This document shows, piece after piece, positions 23,611 through 36,190 of a DNA stretch of 64,000 bases. Below the pieces are notes generated by a model that had not been told where the DNA came from, did no database searches, and saw only the letters and a list, made by a program, of their open reading frames with translations. Source of the DNA: Rhyzopertha dominica (lineage: Eukaryota > Arthropoda > Insecta > Coleoptera > Bostrichidae); NCBI GenBank assembly GCA_025024175.1, contig QCXZ01000064.1:16616001-16680000 (forward strand). The letters run 5' to 3'. How positions within the stretch are numbered: position 1 is the first letter of the stretch; the number at the start of each line of letters is the position of its first letter. The translations under genes were made by a program, and so were the position numbers.

Positions 23611-25220
23611 AACGTTTTTAATTGCAGATCAATTTATTGTGCTATATATTCTGAACTAATTTTATGGGTAGTAAAATTCTTGTCACCTTGACGGATGTCG
23701 GTAGCCAAATCTTTCGGATTTTGGCCAGTTATGGGTAGTCTTTTTACTCAGAAATCACCGACACTTAGACGACCAAACCTGATCTTTAATATTAACATTA
23801 GGAATAGAACAGAACTAAATTTGTCACAAATGAAAATACTTTGACACTGTGGATATTCAAAGTAGGTTCTACTATTCCGTAATATCTTGTTCACGAATAC
23901 TTTATGAAATTGTAGCGCAGTAAATTATTATCGCTAATACTAATAACACTAACTTAAAGGTTTTTGGATCATCTACCACAGTATTACCTCGTTCGGGAAA
24001 ATATCTCCACGCCATTCCAATTCTGCCTCAAATATAATTGTCACGCTTTGCTGCCTACAGTATGGCCAAGTTTATACAATAAACCTTGGTGTGCTAGCGC
24101 TCAAAGTTCGAACAAAAGAACGAAAACAGCATCAATTAAACACCGCCGTGAAATACGATCTGCGGCACCTGGACCATATTTCGTTAAAATCTGAATACCG
24201 CATTCAAAAACAGACGCGGGAACGGAATAGCAGGCTGCAGAAGTGAGCAAATAAAACTGTGTAATTTTAATTACGCCGCCGGTAATTAATATAATGAAGC
24301 AAAATAAACCGTCGCGTTTTGCCGTAGAATTATCCTTAATAAATGCTGTCTATCCCTCTGCCGCCTAAGAAGCGACAAAGGAGGGATAGTGTTTTCATTA
24401 TCCGAGAAGACAGCTAATTTAACAACGGCCTCCTTCCACCGATTTCGTTACGCGGACGTGCTAGCTGGGACCCACCTGAAACCGAAGAAGCTCCATAAAT
24501 CGCCCACAGACGTCAACGAATATAATTTCGGAAGCTAGATTACACCTTCACGGCTATCAGCAATTAATTACATACAGCTGTTACTGAAATAGTCAAACTA
24601 AATTGGCTGCAAAGGTTTTTTCAAATAGGTTGTGCACCAAACTGCATATAATGAAATAGCATAATTAAGAATGTTTTTTTTTAATTTTAAATTTCAAGCA
24701 CTTCTTAGTAAGCTTGTTTATTGTGGCCTTGTATCCTAATTTACGTCCATTTATGCTTCATTATGCAAAGGTACTACAATAAACGGATGTTGTCTGGCAT
24801 AACAAAGGGGGTGTTGTATTTGTATTGTCAAAATATAAAAAATCATAATTGATCCATTTTATTTTAACATAGAGTTTTTCGCTTCTCCGCCTGTTGGACG
24901 ATTCTTGCCTAACCTAACCCTAACCTAACGTTTCAGCTGCCTCAGAAGCTAGCATTATCAGTAGCAATCTGAGATTGAAACACGAACTTTGGACACGACA
25001 AAAGGCAGTTATCGCCTGAATAATAATATTTACCCAAAAACTATCTCTTATGTTCATATACAACGCTAAACCGTAATGCTTTATTAGGACAATTGCGATG
25101 AAAGCCTAGGAATTTAAATCTACTTAATTCAGCTTTAAAATTGTTTATGTTAGCTACCAAAATGTGATAAATATTTAAAAACAAGTACACTAAGTTCACT
25201 GCCCGACTCACTTTATTAAT
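23611..25220. other. No recognised gene
   Basis: A hairpin CTATCCCTC...GAGGGATAG lies at about 24351-24390 within a frame PPKKRQRRDSVF. It may be a transposon remnant but could not be assigned. Confidence 0.35.
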
Positions 25221-25224
25221 ATAC

Positions 25225-25640
25225 AGGGTGCGGCAGAAGTTAGTTTACCAATTTGCAAATTAACAAAAACAAACAATGATGGGATATAAAACCTAGTTTG
25301 TTATTAAAAAGTCCACACTGAGTACGAATTTTCTTTGGCGGACCGACAAAATGCGGATCGGCTGTCGTACCATATATTGTACACATCTGAATGCTCATTG
25401 GGTACGAAGTGCTCATTCGATTCGTTTGGTCAGATGTGTACGAGCCTTTACACGGAGCTGCGCAGCCATAGTGATATGACTCGGTCGAACGACACGCGAA
25501 TACTAAACTACTTTGCTATTTTGTTGTGTTTTGCTAGCATAAACGGACTTTATATTTTTATTGTGAGAGGGCGCACTGGAACTTATGGAGAAAATATAAA
25601 GCGCCAATGTAGAATATAACGAAAATGACACTGAAAATGG
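25225..25640. mobile_element. Possible transposon end and hairpin of a small DNA element
   Basis: CAGGGTGCGGCAGAAGTTAG at 25225 has the form of a Tc1/mariner-type terminus and follows TA. Downstream, GTACACATCTGA (25379) faces TCAGATGTGTAC (25430) with a TTCG-rich interior, typical of insect MITEs. No matching far end was found, so the boundaries are guesses. Confidence 0.35.
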
Positions 25641-26450
25641 CCTAATTAAGGTTGCGGTACCACAGTAAGCCAGTAAATGAAGACATGTACCGCTAAAAAA
25701 ACGAAAATCTCAAAAAAGTACTTGAACAATTCCAAACAAAAATGTTTATTGGAAAATTATTAATCTATGCTTACTATAGTTTTTATGTGGCCGTTTGACG
25801 CAACTCATGTACTCACAATTTAGCAACGTCAAAAATGGTGGGAATTAGGTATAGGTTTAAAGCGAAAATCGACAGACTATGTTAAAATTAAATCATCACT
25901 AAAGCGATATAGGTTTGGCGACCTAGAATTATCAAATTATTGGCCGTTGATGTATAAAATGTTATATAAATATAACATGTTTCGGTTTTAAGACGAATAA
26001 AGCGCCTTTTATCTCATTGCCTAGCTTTAGAAGATTATTGTCTCATTCTTCAGGGCCCGTAATACATTATTGAATAGCTTTAAAGTAAATAAAGCATAGA
26101 AAACTATAGAAAAAAATACTTATAATAGAAATTAGGTATCCTAATCAAAAGGACAGCTTCAACAGGGTACAAATAACATTAATGACTGTAGGTACAATAA
26201 ACTATTAATAATTATAAATAATGTTGACAAATATCAAATTTCTTTCAAAATAAATTCATCTATAATTATACGAAATCTAGATATGACGAGAAATGTGGAA
26301 AGCGCATGTAGGAGGTTATGTTAAAGAAAATGGTTTCTTTTATTATACGGTGAATTTGTCTATTAATATGAGCCATTTCTAAAACTATTAAAACATTAAA
26401 GTAAAATTTGTAGTCAAACTCAGAACAACGACTGAATATTACAGAAGTTG

Positions 26451-26575
26451 AAATAAACCACATCTGCTCTGGTTAATCACTGTCACCCTACAACTAGTTT
26501 CGTCCTGTTGGGGCTCATCAGGCAGGCGTGGAGAGTAAATTGAGCAAAGCAGACCGTCGCTTTAACCACAGCGTG
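26451..26575 (-). repeat. Hammerhead-like dispersed repeat, copy A
   Basis: The minus strand shares about 110 bases with 53414-53535 and, more weakly, 42390-42285. The core is CCTGATGAGCCCCAAC, then AGGACGAAACTAGT. CTGATGAG and CGAAAC have the spacing of a hammerhead core with helix II GCCC/GGAC, in which one pair is lost. Helix III would be very short and helix I is not convincing in this copy. Confidence 0.6.
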
Positions 26576-26579
26576 CAGG

Positions 26580-29500
26580 CTGGTGTGTAAAAGATGACAC
26601 TGAGGGCATTAGCTCTTTTACACTTTACAGAAGTTGTTTTATTATTTTTAATATCTATTTTGAGTTATATAATTGTCAATTGAATGTTTTGATGTTTGGC
26701 CCATATATATTTTTAAAAGATAACTGATGCATGAATATCACGTTTTTTGTTTTAAACCTTACACAAGAAGTATTTTCATAGCTATGTCATAATCATAAAT
26801 TTTCGGGACAATCTGTATGGTGTTATACATTTCAATGGGGCTAGGAAAATTGTTTTATGCGTTTTAGTCAAATTTAAAAATGTGGTAAATTAAAAATTAT
26901 TTTTCATGTGAATAATTGTTTTAAAATTCTACATGAAAGCTATTAATGACAGTCAGGTGAAGCGAAACATTATAAGAAAGAAAATTTAATTATGCGTATA
27001 TCAGTAAAATTGTACCCTTCTAGTGAAAAAATATGTTATTGGCATTTAAAGTTTGCTATTTTAAAAGCTTATAAAACAATATTGTATCTTTCGAAAATTT
27101 TAGACCTAGTCTTATAAAATATAAACGTTTATGACCTACTACACACCGATAAAAACTGCGTAATCTGCAAAATGTCACATAAATGGGAATTACGCCTAAA
27201 GGGTCCATCTTAGACCCATGCTATTAATAATAAAGTGATATTAAAACTTGATACGCTATTTAAATGTGTAATAATATAGGACAGTTCATTAAAATAATGA
27301 AGATATGGTCAACTTCCAGGATAACCGGAGGACCGCCATCTTGAGAAATATTTTCGTTCAACTCGCACCTCCTTTGAATATCAGTGAACAAATCTTCAAC
27401 TTAAAATTTCATCAACTATCCATGACACTTCCAATGGAAGCTAAAGTTTAGACACCTTGCATTTCCAGGTAGTTCTCAGTGTTTTCAGTTCTCAGAATAA
27501 TAATTCCTTTCTATCCTTTCTGCAGCTACTATGCTTTCGACTGTAGGAGTTCCCATATCTTTTGTTGACCCTCATTTTTTTTCCTAAGATTGCGTCACGT
27601 TCTACATATCCCAGAGAATGATAAGATTTTATTATTTGGCTTCCTATTATACCGCTAAATGCGCTGTATTAGGAGTATCCAATATGAGTATTTACCCTCT
27701 CATAGAATTTACAAAATGAAGGTTTGGCGTTCATTAAAGCAATACACTCTTGCAGCCGGTCGTGTAATAGTTGCTCCAGCACTTAGCGATTCGAGCTGAA
27801 GCTAAAGAAGCGGTGTCCATTTCGGCTGGGTCGCGGACGAACGATGGTCAAGAGAGCTCAGGGCTACGTTATTATCTCGTATAACTCGCCAAGTTATTAT
27901 GTTGTACGAAACACCACGTACATTTGTTCCGCACGTCTCTGGGGAAAGCATGTTTCATGTAAGTAACTAAGTGGTTCTGTCCTACGTGACAACGATGCCC
28001 CTGCGTCAACTGGCGCGCTGCGTGAAAGTCCTGCCTGCGAAGGTTCATTTTGGTGGAGGCGCCGAAAATGAAAATATGGCTTTTGTGGGGACCACTGCCA
28101 GCGCTTTGGGTTACAAAGGCGCTCGGCAGCTTTGCGCGCTTATCCATCTATGCGGCTATGCGCTGCATAATTAGCTATTTGTTATAATAGGGCAGCGTTA
28201 CAATAGGATTAATGGCAGGGGTTATACAAACAGAAAGGCGAAAAATAGTCAGCAACTGAGCTTAAATGACAAAATTGATTCTTAATCCACGGGAACTGTT
28301 GAATGTAACTACGACCAGCTAGCATGACCTAACCTTCACAATGAATCAAATCTTTCACATTTGCCACAAGAATATTATAAATTATTGACTTCAGCTTGGA
28401 TTTGGAGATCGATCAAAGCTTAAAGAACGTCCACTTTGACCAACCCAGTGATCCCCTGTCATATCGATATTAAGCTCACTAGCAACCACACTAAAGTGAG
28501 TTGGCGCTATTTTTTACATTGAATGAACATTTTTAAGTTATTTATGTGTCGACTAACAATTATCTAAAAAAAAACACCGTAAATAAATGGCAAGTTTAAC
28601 CTTGAAAGGAATAATTAGTAAAAGTAGGATAGGGAATTCGTTTTGGAAATGGTAAGAGTGACGCCATTCCGTGAGTTCAAGTTCGGCCTATGATACGGAG
28701 AGGGCATGCGTAACAGTTTTGGCTTTAGATTATGATATTATGCGGGGGCTGTTTATTACAAAAAATAATGACCCTTTGTATAAAAAAAATATTTGAAAAT
28801 AACCTGACAGACTTTTGGATGCCGCCTTCAAGACGGTCAAGTACATTTTGATAACCTGCTGGAACACTTCCTTTGTGACGAATCGTTGTCCGCTCAAAAA
28901 CGTCTTTAATTCTCGACAGCTACAAAAATTACTTGTGCCAAGTCCGGCCTATACGATAGATGGTCAAAAAAAGATCGTCACATTAGCAAAATACAGTCTT
29001 CATTATCGTGGATCAGAACAATACCGAACGAAAGCATGCCTCTTCGTTTATTCTACTCATAAACCGCTCGCCGCAGGCAACGTAATCTTTCACAATAAAC
29101 CTCCTCTGTTATCATTGTCCTTTGCTTCATGGTTAAGCAGATACCGCTTTGCCACCAACAAAAAGCTTCAGAACATTTACCTGACCGAAATTGTAGCGCA
29201 ATTGTGAGGACAGGATGTAAAGATTGATCTTTTAGTAATAAAATATTTTGTTATATTAATTGGTCTTATTTTTATAGCCCTTCAGAGGATGAAAAAAAAC
29301 AATCTCGTAAATTCTGCTTAAATGATTCCATACCAGCTGGTTTTTTGTTTGTCCTGTGTGTGTTGTGTCACTTTCGTTACAATTAATTTTGTTTATTACA
29401 TGGGTTTTTTAGTTTAACAAACGGTTTATCTGGGGTATTCATTTATCTTTTGGTAAGTTTTAGTTATACAATTTATGTATTAGTAATTCTTTGTGTAGTT

Positions 29501-31400
29501 ACGTTTATCTGTTTACCGTTTTTCTCGAGACATTCATGGCTGAAAAGTGATGTCTGTACAACCGCAGCTGTGGATTTAGTTTGCGTGGCATTCCTGTCTT
29601 CATTGAGCAAGTAAAAAGTCTAAATCTATAAAAACTAAGTTTACGCGAAAGTAAGTTCCACAGTAATTCTGCTTTTTAAAAACTTCACCAGTTTTGAGTC
29701 CTATTTTATTTTATAATTAAACATATCATTGTGTTGTACTGCTTCAGTCGATAAGTTATTATTATTATTACTATTATTATTATTAATAATATTAATATTG
29801 TATTATTACTATTATTATTAAATACAAGAATTGCGTGCAACCTACTTAGAACTATGCAATAAAAACCAAACCAAAATATAAACTGCACCCGTGCGTCAAA
29901 AGGATCCATTATTTTTCTTAGTACTGCTATTATAGCATTGCAGGGTAATACCAAGCTGCGGCATTCCTAAAACTGTGCTCCAGCGGGAGCCGACTCGGAT
30001 TGTTCATTTCTATAATTAAAGTCTTTCCCGCGAATGACCTTTGACACCGACATCCGTCGTTTCTTGTAATACCGTAAACGTAATTGACTCAAGAGTGCAG
30101 CTCAATTAATTAAAGTCTATTAGGTAGACGACCTGGGGATCAATCAATATATACCCGCTGACTGGCGAAATTGAGTTTGACGCTTCACATGGATCAACCC
30201 TTGTACTGTAATGGAGAGAGCTTGTTATACTCTTCAGAATTAGAAAGCCTGCAATTTGATTTAAAGGTTTTGTAATTAATGATCTTGAAATCTCGTTGTC
30301 CCTATCCAGCTAAGGAAAACACGTCAATTTTAAAAATTATGTATATGTATAATACATCATAATTTAGTCAATTGAGTACACCAGCTGAAAACAAGATGGT
30401 GGTGGTTGCACTTTCTTTGAAGCTTTTAGCGTCGCCCACCAAAAGTGGCAGTGCTTATATGCTGGATTTTCCGTCTGTGTCCGTTGATTTTGAGAGTTAA
30501 GGCTTTTAAGCATAGGAATGACCTCGAGTTTTCGCTATTGGTAAATTATGATACAGATGCATGCCCAAACAGCTTTTTTTGAACATAAAATTTCGCATAT
30601 TACTTCATGGGTTTTTTAGCGTTATTTTTTGTGCTAAATATGGTAGCGGGAGTCAAATTTTTTGTAATGATATAATAGCCTGTTGTGTGTCAATTGCAGA
30701 GAGGGATAGAACTTCTCACCCAATACTAAAAAAAAAAAACATAATGGTTTTGAAATACCCCAAATCAAGTAATATACCGTTTTATACATACTGATTTGTG
30801 ACAAGTGGGTGGCACTAGTAATCGGTAATTGACACACGCTTCGGATAAGTGCTTGTTATAATGAAGGCAGAACAGCAACTTTCGAAGTGAAGCTAACTTC
30901 AGTCTAAACAAAATGTTTAGAATCTCCTATACATTTTTTATTGTTTTCGGTTGGTAACAAACTTCAGTTGAGTTGCTCAGGTAACTAGCGGTTACTTAGG
31001 CGCCATTTTTTTGCGAATATCACATAGACCGTGTGCTGTTAATAAAGGTCTAGAATTGGTGATTTAGGTGTAATTACCAGTAAATAACAACTTTCAGCCT
31101 TTGTGTACAGTGTAGACATAAATAAACTAGCAACATTTTACTCGCCATTATGCTGGCTTTGCATTTTTGTGTGCTAACTACTGTAATGTGAAATATGTTT
31201 CACTAGCAGTCATTGCCAATCACTGTATTACACAACTGCCTGCGAATTTGATCTATAAAGCACCTCTTATTGCGTTTGGACTTACCGAAGCTTATTGCCG
31301 AGCAAAACTTTTCGTTTAAAGGCTTCTTTACAATTCTTGACATCCTGTCTATGACTGTTTGTTGACTGCAATCTTAATACTTTAACGTATGATTCCTGCG
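26580..31400. other. Intronic stretch, no recognised gene
   Basis: Holds a GC-richer island at 27985-28170 with open frames on both strands (67 and 91 codons), a 130-codon plus-strand frame at 28815-29207 without recognisable domain, and a TTA/ATT repeat. The remainder is AT-rich. Confidence 0.4.
29755..29821. repeat. (TTA)n/(ATT)n microsatellite
   Basis: An interrupted run of TTA and ATT trinucleotides, about 65 bases. Confidence 0.9.
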
Positions 31401-31409
31401 AACCACATC

Positions 31410-32400
31410 GAACCCGTCTACAGTGTTAACTTGCGAGGAAGAAGCCACCTTAGTTGAATGGGTAATAGATAACCGCAAGAAGGGATTTCCTCAACGGAAG
31501 GAAAACGTCCAGGCTAGCGTAAAACAGAAAAAAAATCCATGCCATGACAACCTTCCAGGAAAAGGTTGGTTTACGGCATTTTTAAAACATCCTTCTATTT
31601 TTTAGAGAACATCACCTAAAACTGAGGCGAATGGTAGCACAAATATTGGAGAAAATAGTATACCAGCATTGGTAGAAGAACAAAGGCACTTCAAAATTTT
31701 AGACAACAATTCCAGAGTTTTCAATGGGGATGAGACCAGTTTTTATGTTGTGCCCAAAAGGTAACAAAGTTCTTGCTCCAAGGGGTGCAAGAAAGGTGTG
31801 CAAAACAGATTGCGGACAATCAAAAGCATCATTAACTGTTATGTTTACGTTTTGTGTAAACGGTGACATTATTCCACTTTTCATAATTTATCCAAATAAA
31901 AGACGTAACCCTGAAATCACAAAAAGTTTACTAAATGACTGGGGTTATGGTTTGTCAGACAAAGGGTGGATGAAAGCAGTATATTTCTATGTTTATATTA
32001 CCAACACCTCATAACATCATCTTAAGAAAAATTGCACGAAGTTTCATATTATATTATATGTAGATGGGCACGCTACACATTTAACATTTGAACTCGGTCA
32101 ACTTTGGGGATTATACTAATTGCGCTGTATCCGAATGCAACAAGAATTTTGCAGTCTGCTAATGTAGCAGCACTTAAACCATTTAAAAATGCATGGAAGA
32201 AAGGTGTTTTGGAGTGGCAGCGAGACAGTTCCACTAAAGCACTGACGAAAGAAACATTTACGCAAATTTTAAAAGTAGTCAATGGTTTTCGCAGCTGCGT
32301 ATTGTGTCTACAAGAAATGCCTTGGAAAGAATACAAAGGATTCCAGGAAAAAGGGGAACTATTTCCAGTCAGTGAAGACACCAAAGTAAACTTCTGATAT
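31410..32400 (+). pseudogene. Pogo/Tigger-type (CENP-B-like) transposase relic
   Basis: The first frame (31420-31590) gives LTCEEEATLVEWVIDNRKKG and PGKGWFTAFLKHPS, the CENP-B-type DNA-binding domain. The DDE domain follows: FNGDETSFYV (first Asp), CPKGNKVLAPRGARKV, LTVMFTFCVNGDIIPLFIIYP and SDKGWMKAVYFYVYI. YVDGHATHLTFELGQL carries the second Asp. IILIALYPNATRILQSANVA and LKPFKNAWKKGVLEW come last. The third catalytic position (usual form LQP-x-DV) reads QSANV, so the aspartate is replaced. Frameshifts separate the blocks near 31600, 32010 and 32100, and terminal repeats were not found. It lies antisense within the Sidestep intron. Confidence 0.88.
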
Positions 32401-32599
32401 TAGATAAAATGTTTTCGGAAGGATCACTGCCGCTATGAAAAAACTGACAAAATATTATTAATCGATTGCTTCGATTACGCCTGTAATCTTTATGAAAGAC
32501 GAGAACCTCAAAATATCGTCTGAAACGTATTCAAACAAAAATTTTGTTGAGTTTTCTACTAATTTCAAAGTCAATTTTATTGCTCTCCACCGACACAGA

Positions 32600-35500
32600 T
32601 AATTCCAGAATTTAAGAACTCCATTTTTTTCCCTTCCTTTGCGTAAATTGGATCTTTTAGTTTAGTTTAGTGTATTAAAAATTTTAAGAATACATCCAGC
32701 TATCTGTCAGTTTTCGTCGGAAAAAATCAACATATTATATGATCCAGGATAAATATTCTTCATAATTCCGTTTTTCGCTGTAAAGAGTACAAAATCCGAC
32801 AATTAAATTTCGGACAAAATTGGAGATACTGGCAACCGATTGTCTTGCTTGTAGTATATGAAAAATACCATTATACCTAAAATAATTTTGATCTGTGCAT
32901 ATTTACAAAATATTTAGTAGTTCAGTTATTTCCGTGTTGGTAGGGGGGTGCTATTTATTTTATTTTTAAGTATTCGTAAAAGCTCATTTAGATGGGTACT
33001 AATTAACACATTAGACACACTAAAGAACGCAATAATACTTCTTTTATCTTATTCGCGAAAACTTACGGATATTAGGGGAATTTGGATAATTTATACGATG
33101 GAGTATTAACCAAGGAACGATCGGACCCAAAGATATTAGTTTTTTACACCATACAGAACTGGAGCTCGGGGGTTGGATAGCAAGTATTTTGAAGGTTTTA
33201 GAATACCGGAGACATCCTTTTGGAACTGGCCTGTGATGTCTGAATTAAATTTAGAGAAGACGCTCATGTTTAATAAATTACTTATTTTTAGCCTGGTACT
33301 TTAAGGTACCTTATGTTTAAACTAACGTTAAACATGTAATTATCGAGNGTAGTTAGCGTCCATAAAGCAGCACTTTATGGTACGATTTTTTTTTACTTTA
33401 TTAGAGATGCGCTGAACAACTGTATGGTTAAATGTCAGATTTGCAGAACAAACTTTCCTTGTTTTGAACAATAATTTTAAGCTTCTTGCATGGTATGTAA
33501 CGAAATCTTGGAAGCGCACGGAATTGTCATCATTCCTTAAACGTAGGAAAAAGCAGCCATGGAACGTTGTCAGGTATTTAAAAATATTCTTCATATTTAA
33601 GAACTTTATATTAGCAGATAATATTAATGTATATATGGGTAAATTTTCCCAGATGAAAAAAAGCATGTTAAAGTATAGAGAAATAAGTGTTGGTGAGTCG
33701 TGCTATGACGTATTTAACAAAATCTTTCTTTTATTATCGATATTTCTCATTTCGTGCCCGAATTTCGTGATTTCTGTATGCTTTTGCACCAATTAATCAT
33801 GGTATCAAGGCAACTTGTTCATTTATTTCTTATTTGAGCTCGACAAGCGGAGATAATTAATTGCAAACCTAATATGATAAATAAGTGGCTTTGTTTATAT
33901 TATATAGAGGTTGATTGGTTCACATGCAGCACTTGCATAATAAAAGTGTTTCGTTTGGTTTGTCGCGCTACAGACTGTTGAGAAAATATATGTTTGTGTA
34001 TTGCTATACCCCTGGTCTGTCGTGTATAGTGGTTAAAATTCGGACTACATGTGAATTACATGTAATTCCTTGTTTTTCTTATATGTATAAACTGTGAAGT
34101 AAAACTTGTACCACTATTCTCCCAATGGAATAAAAGTGGGTGTGGTGAAGGAAAGGGGCAGACATCGCGACTTACATACACTGTGCCATAACGTTGGATT
34201 AAGCATGAAGAGAACAATTGAACACACACATTTTGCTTTATCTATAACGACTCCTTCTGTATTTAGAAGGAGCAAAATGAAATATATTCTTCAACTTATC
34301 TCATCATGTTCAACTGTTTGAAGAGAAGATCTGTCTTTGCTTAATTTCAAACTTCTCCCTATTTATACGAATTCTGATAACTTATAATTTTGAAATTATA
34401 GCGGTACACGTTATAAATATTAGAAAGTCCAGAATGTTCTCTCGAATCTAGAAATACATACGTTGTATGACCTCCATTGCTCATACCTGCAACAATGGAA
34501 AGTCGAAGGCAATCGATTCTGGGAGATATTTTTAGTCCACAGTTCGAGCACTTATTAACCTTTAATACGTGTAGGGTGTATCTGTTTTGCATGTTGTAGT
34601 TACTACACGAACGCGCTGTTCCCGGTCCGCAGGGCGCACAAAAACGTACTGGGTGCGTCCCATTAGAACAAGCTTCCGCCGTGTAAACACGAGTTAAACA
34701 GCAAACGAACAGGAAACTGCAGAAGGTGGAACGCCGGGTGAATTTGCCACAATTTGTCCTGGTACCGTGATCCCAGCAGTTAAACAGGTACAAATCAATG
34801 GCTGTATGCTTTATTCAGCATTGGCGTTATTATATACAAATAACAGGTTTGTACAATGGAATCGCTGACATTTGCGTGTTCAAGCGTTGTTCTCCACGAG
34901 TCGCTTGCTTTTGTCCCCTCGAAGTTTTGGAATTTCGCCGCCAAGTTTCCGATGGCTTGTAAACAAACGTGAAAATGGTGTTAGCTATTGGGGGATGGTG
35001 TTACAGCCGACAGCTTTTAACCGACTCTTATTTTTCTGACGAGTTATTTGTTTGTCTTTCCATAAGGAGCTTTTGTTTGCGCAGCTTTTATCACATTTTC
35101 AATCGTATTTAGAAGCACCGCGGAACTAACAGTGGCTTTTCGGATTATAAATAAATATTTGCAGCTCGTTCTCAAATAAGTACATATCTATTTTTTGTAG
35201 TTACTTCAAAATTAGGACCGTAGTTAGTTCTTGTACTCCCCTCCAGCAACATAGTTCAGTAGTTATTCCTCTTCATATATTGGTTAGGCGCTGCTTGAAA
35301 TTTCCTATAGTATACGTTCTGCAACAATGCAACGATGATAAAAATGCTCACCATACCGCCCCAAAAGTCAATTATTGACACTTTACTGAATTATAAATGG
35401 AAAACTATAATATAACCAAATTTGCAATTTCTTTGAGCTACTATTGACTTTCAGAATATACAAGTTTAACAATAAGCTTTGTACTCTTCCGAAAACTTCA

Positions 35501-35860
35501 AGTACTTTAGCCAACAGTATTGCGATGTAAATGCAATGAAACAGGAACGGTGATTAGAGCCCTTATGTGGAATGTGGTTAAGCGTGTACGAACCGCTATG
35601 AAACATACCATACCATTTACTAAATTGAAATTTTAAAAACATAAGCGATAGGAGTAAATTTTTGCATTGCAGGTCATTTAACAGCAAACGAATTAATTAA
35701 CTTTCTAGGTTGTAAATATAGAGCTTATTTCAGTATACCCTTCATGCTGCAACTCTATTTATATAACAATTACCTACTTAACGAGACTGGAGTCTAATGA
35801 AGTAACATGGAATGTGTAACTATGTAAGCTAACGTTTAGTAACGTTCTCTAAGCACTGAT
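32600..35860. other. Intronic stretch, no recognised gene
   Basis: Contains a 144-codon minus-strand frame (34793-34359) discussed in the findings. An undetermined base is at 33347. The rest is AT-rich. Confidence 0.4.
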
Positions 35861-35866
35861 ATAGAC

Positions 35867-36190
35867 CAATGATTTCCAAACTGGTCTGTATCGACCATAA
35901 GGGGTCGACGATGACCTGCAAGTGGCCCTTGTCAGCTAAAAATCGAATTCAGCATAGGTATATGAAATGTTAATGGTTGTTCACGAAAGTGGATCTTATA
36001 TATACCACAGTGAAAGATAAATATAAATGGTGTACTGAAGAAGCAGATGCCGTATTGCAAGAATAACTGATCTGAATAGGCACTGACAAAGAACTTAAGG
36101 TACAGTTTAGTAACGGATATCGGCCATTCTGGCTTCAAAAAGATATAGTTAGTTATTTCATAGCTTGGAGTACTGCGAGAACATGTTAAT
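35867..36190 (+). mobile_element. hAT (Charlie-like) element fragment
   Basis: CAATGATTTCCAAACTGGTC at 35867, followed by TCGACCATAAGGGGTCGAC, has the form of a hAT-Charlie end (CAGTGGTTCCCAAACTGG...GACCCC...GGGGTCG). From 36083 the plus strand encodes TDKELKVQFSNGYRPFWLQ, comparable to the D-x-x-LK-x-x-F-x-x-x-FW segment near the C-terminus of Charlie-type transposases, open to a stop at 36191. The middle of the element would be deleted. The right terminus was not found. Confidence 0.5.
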
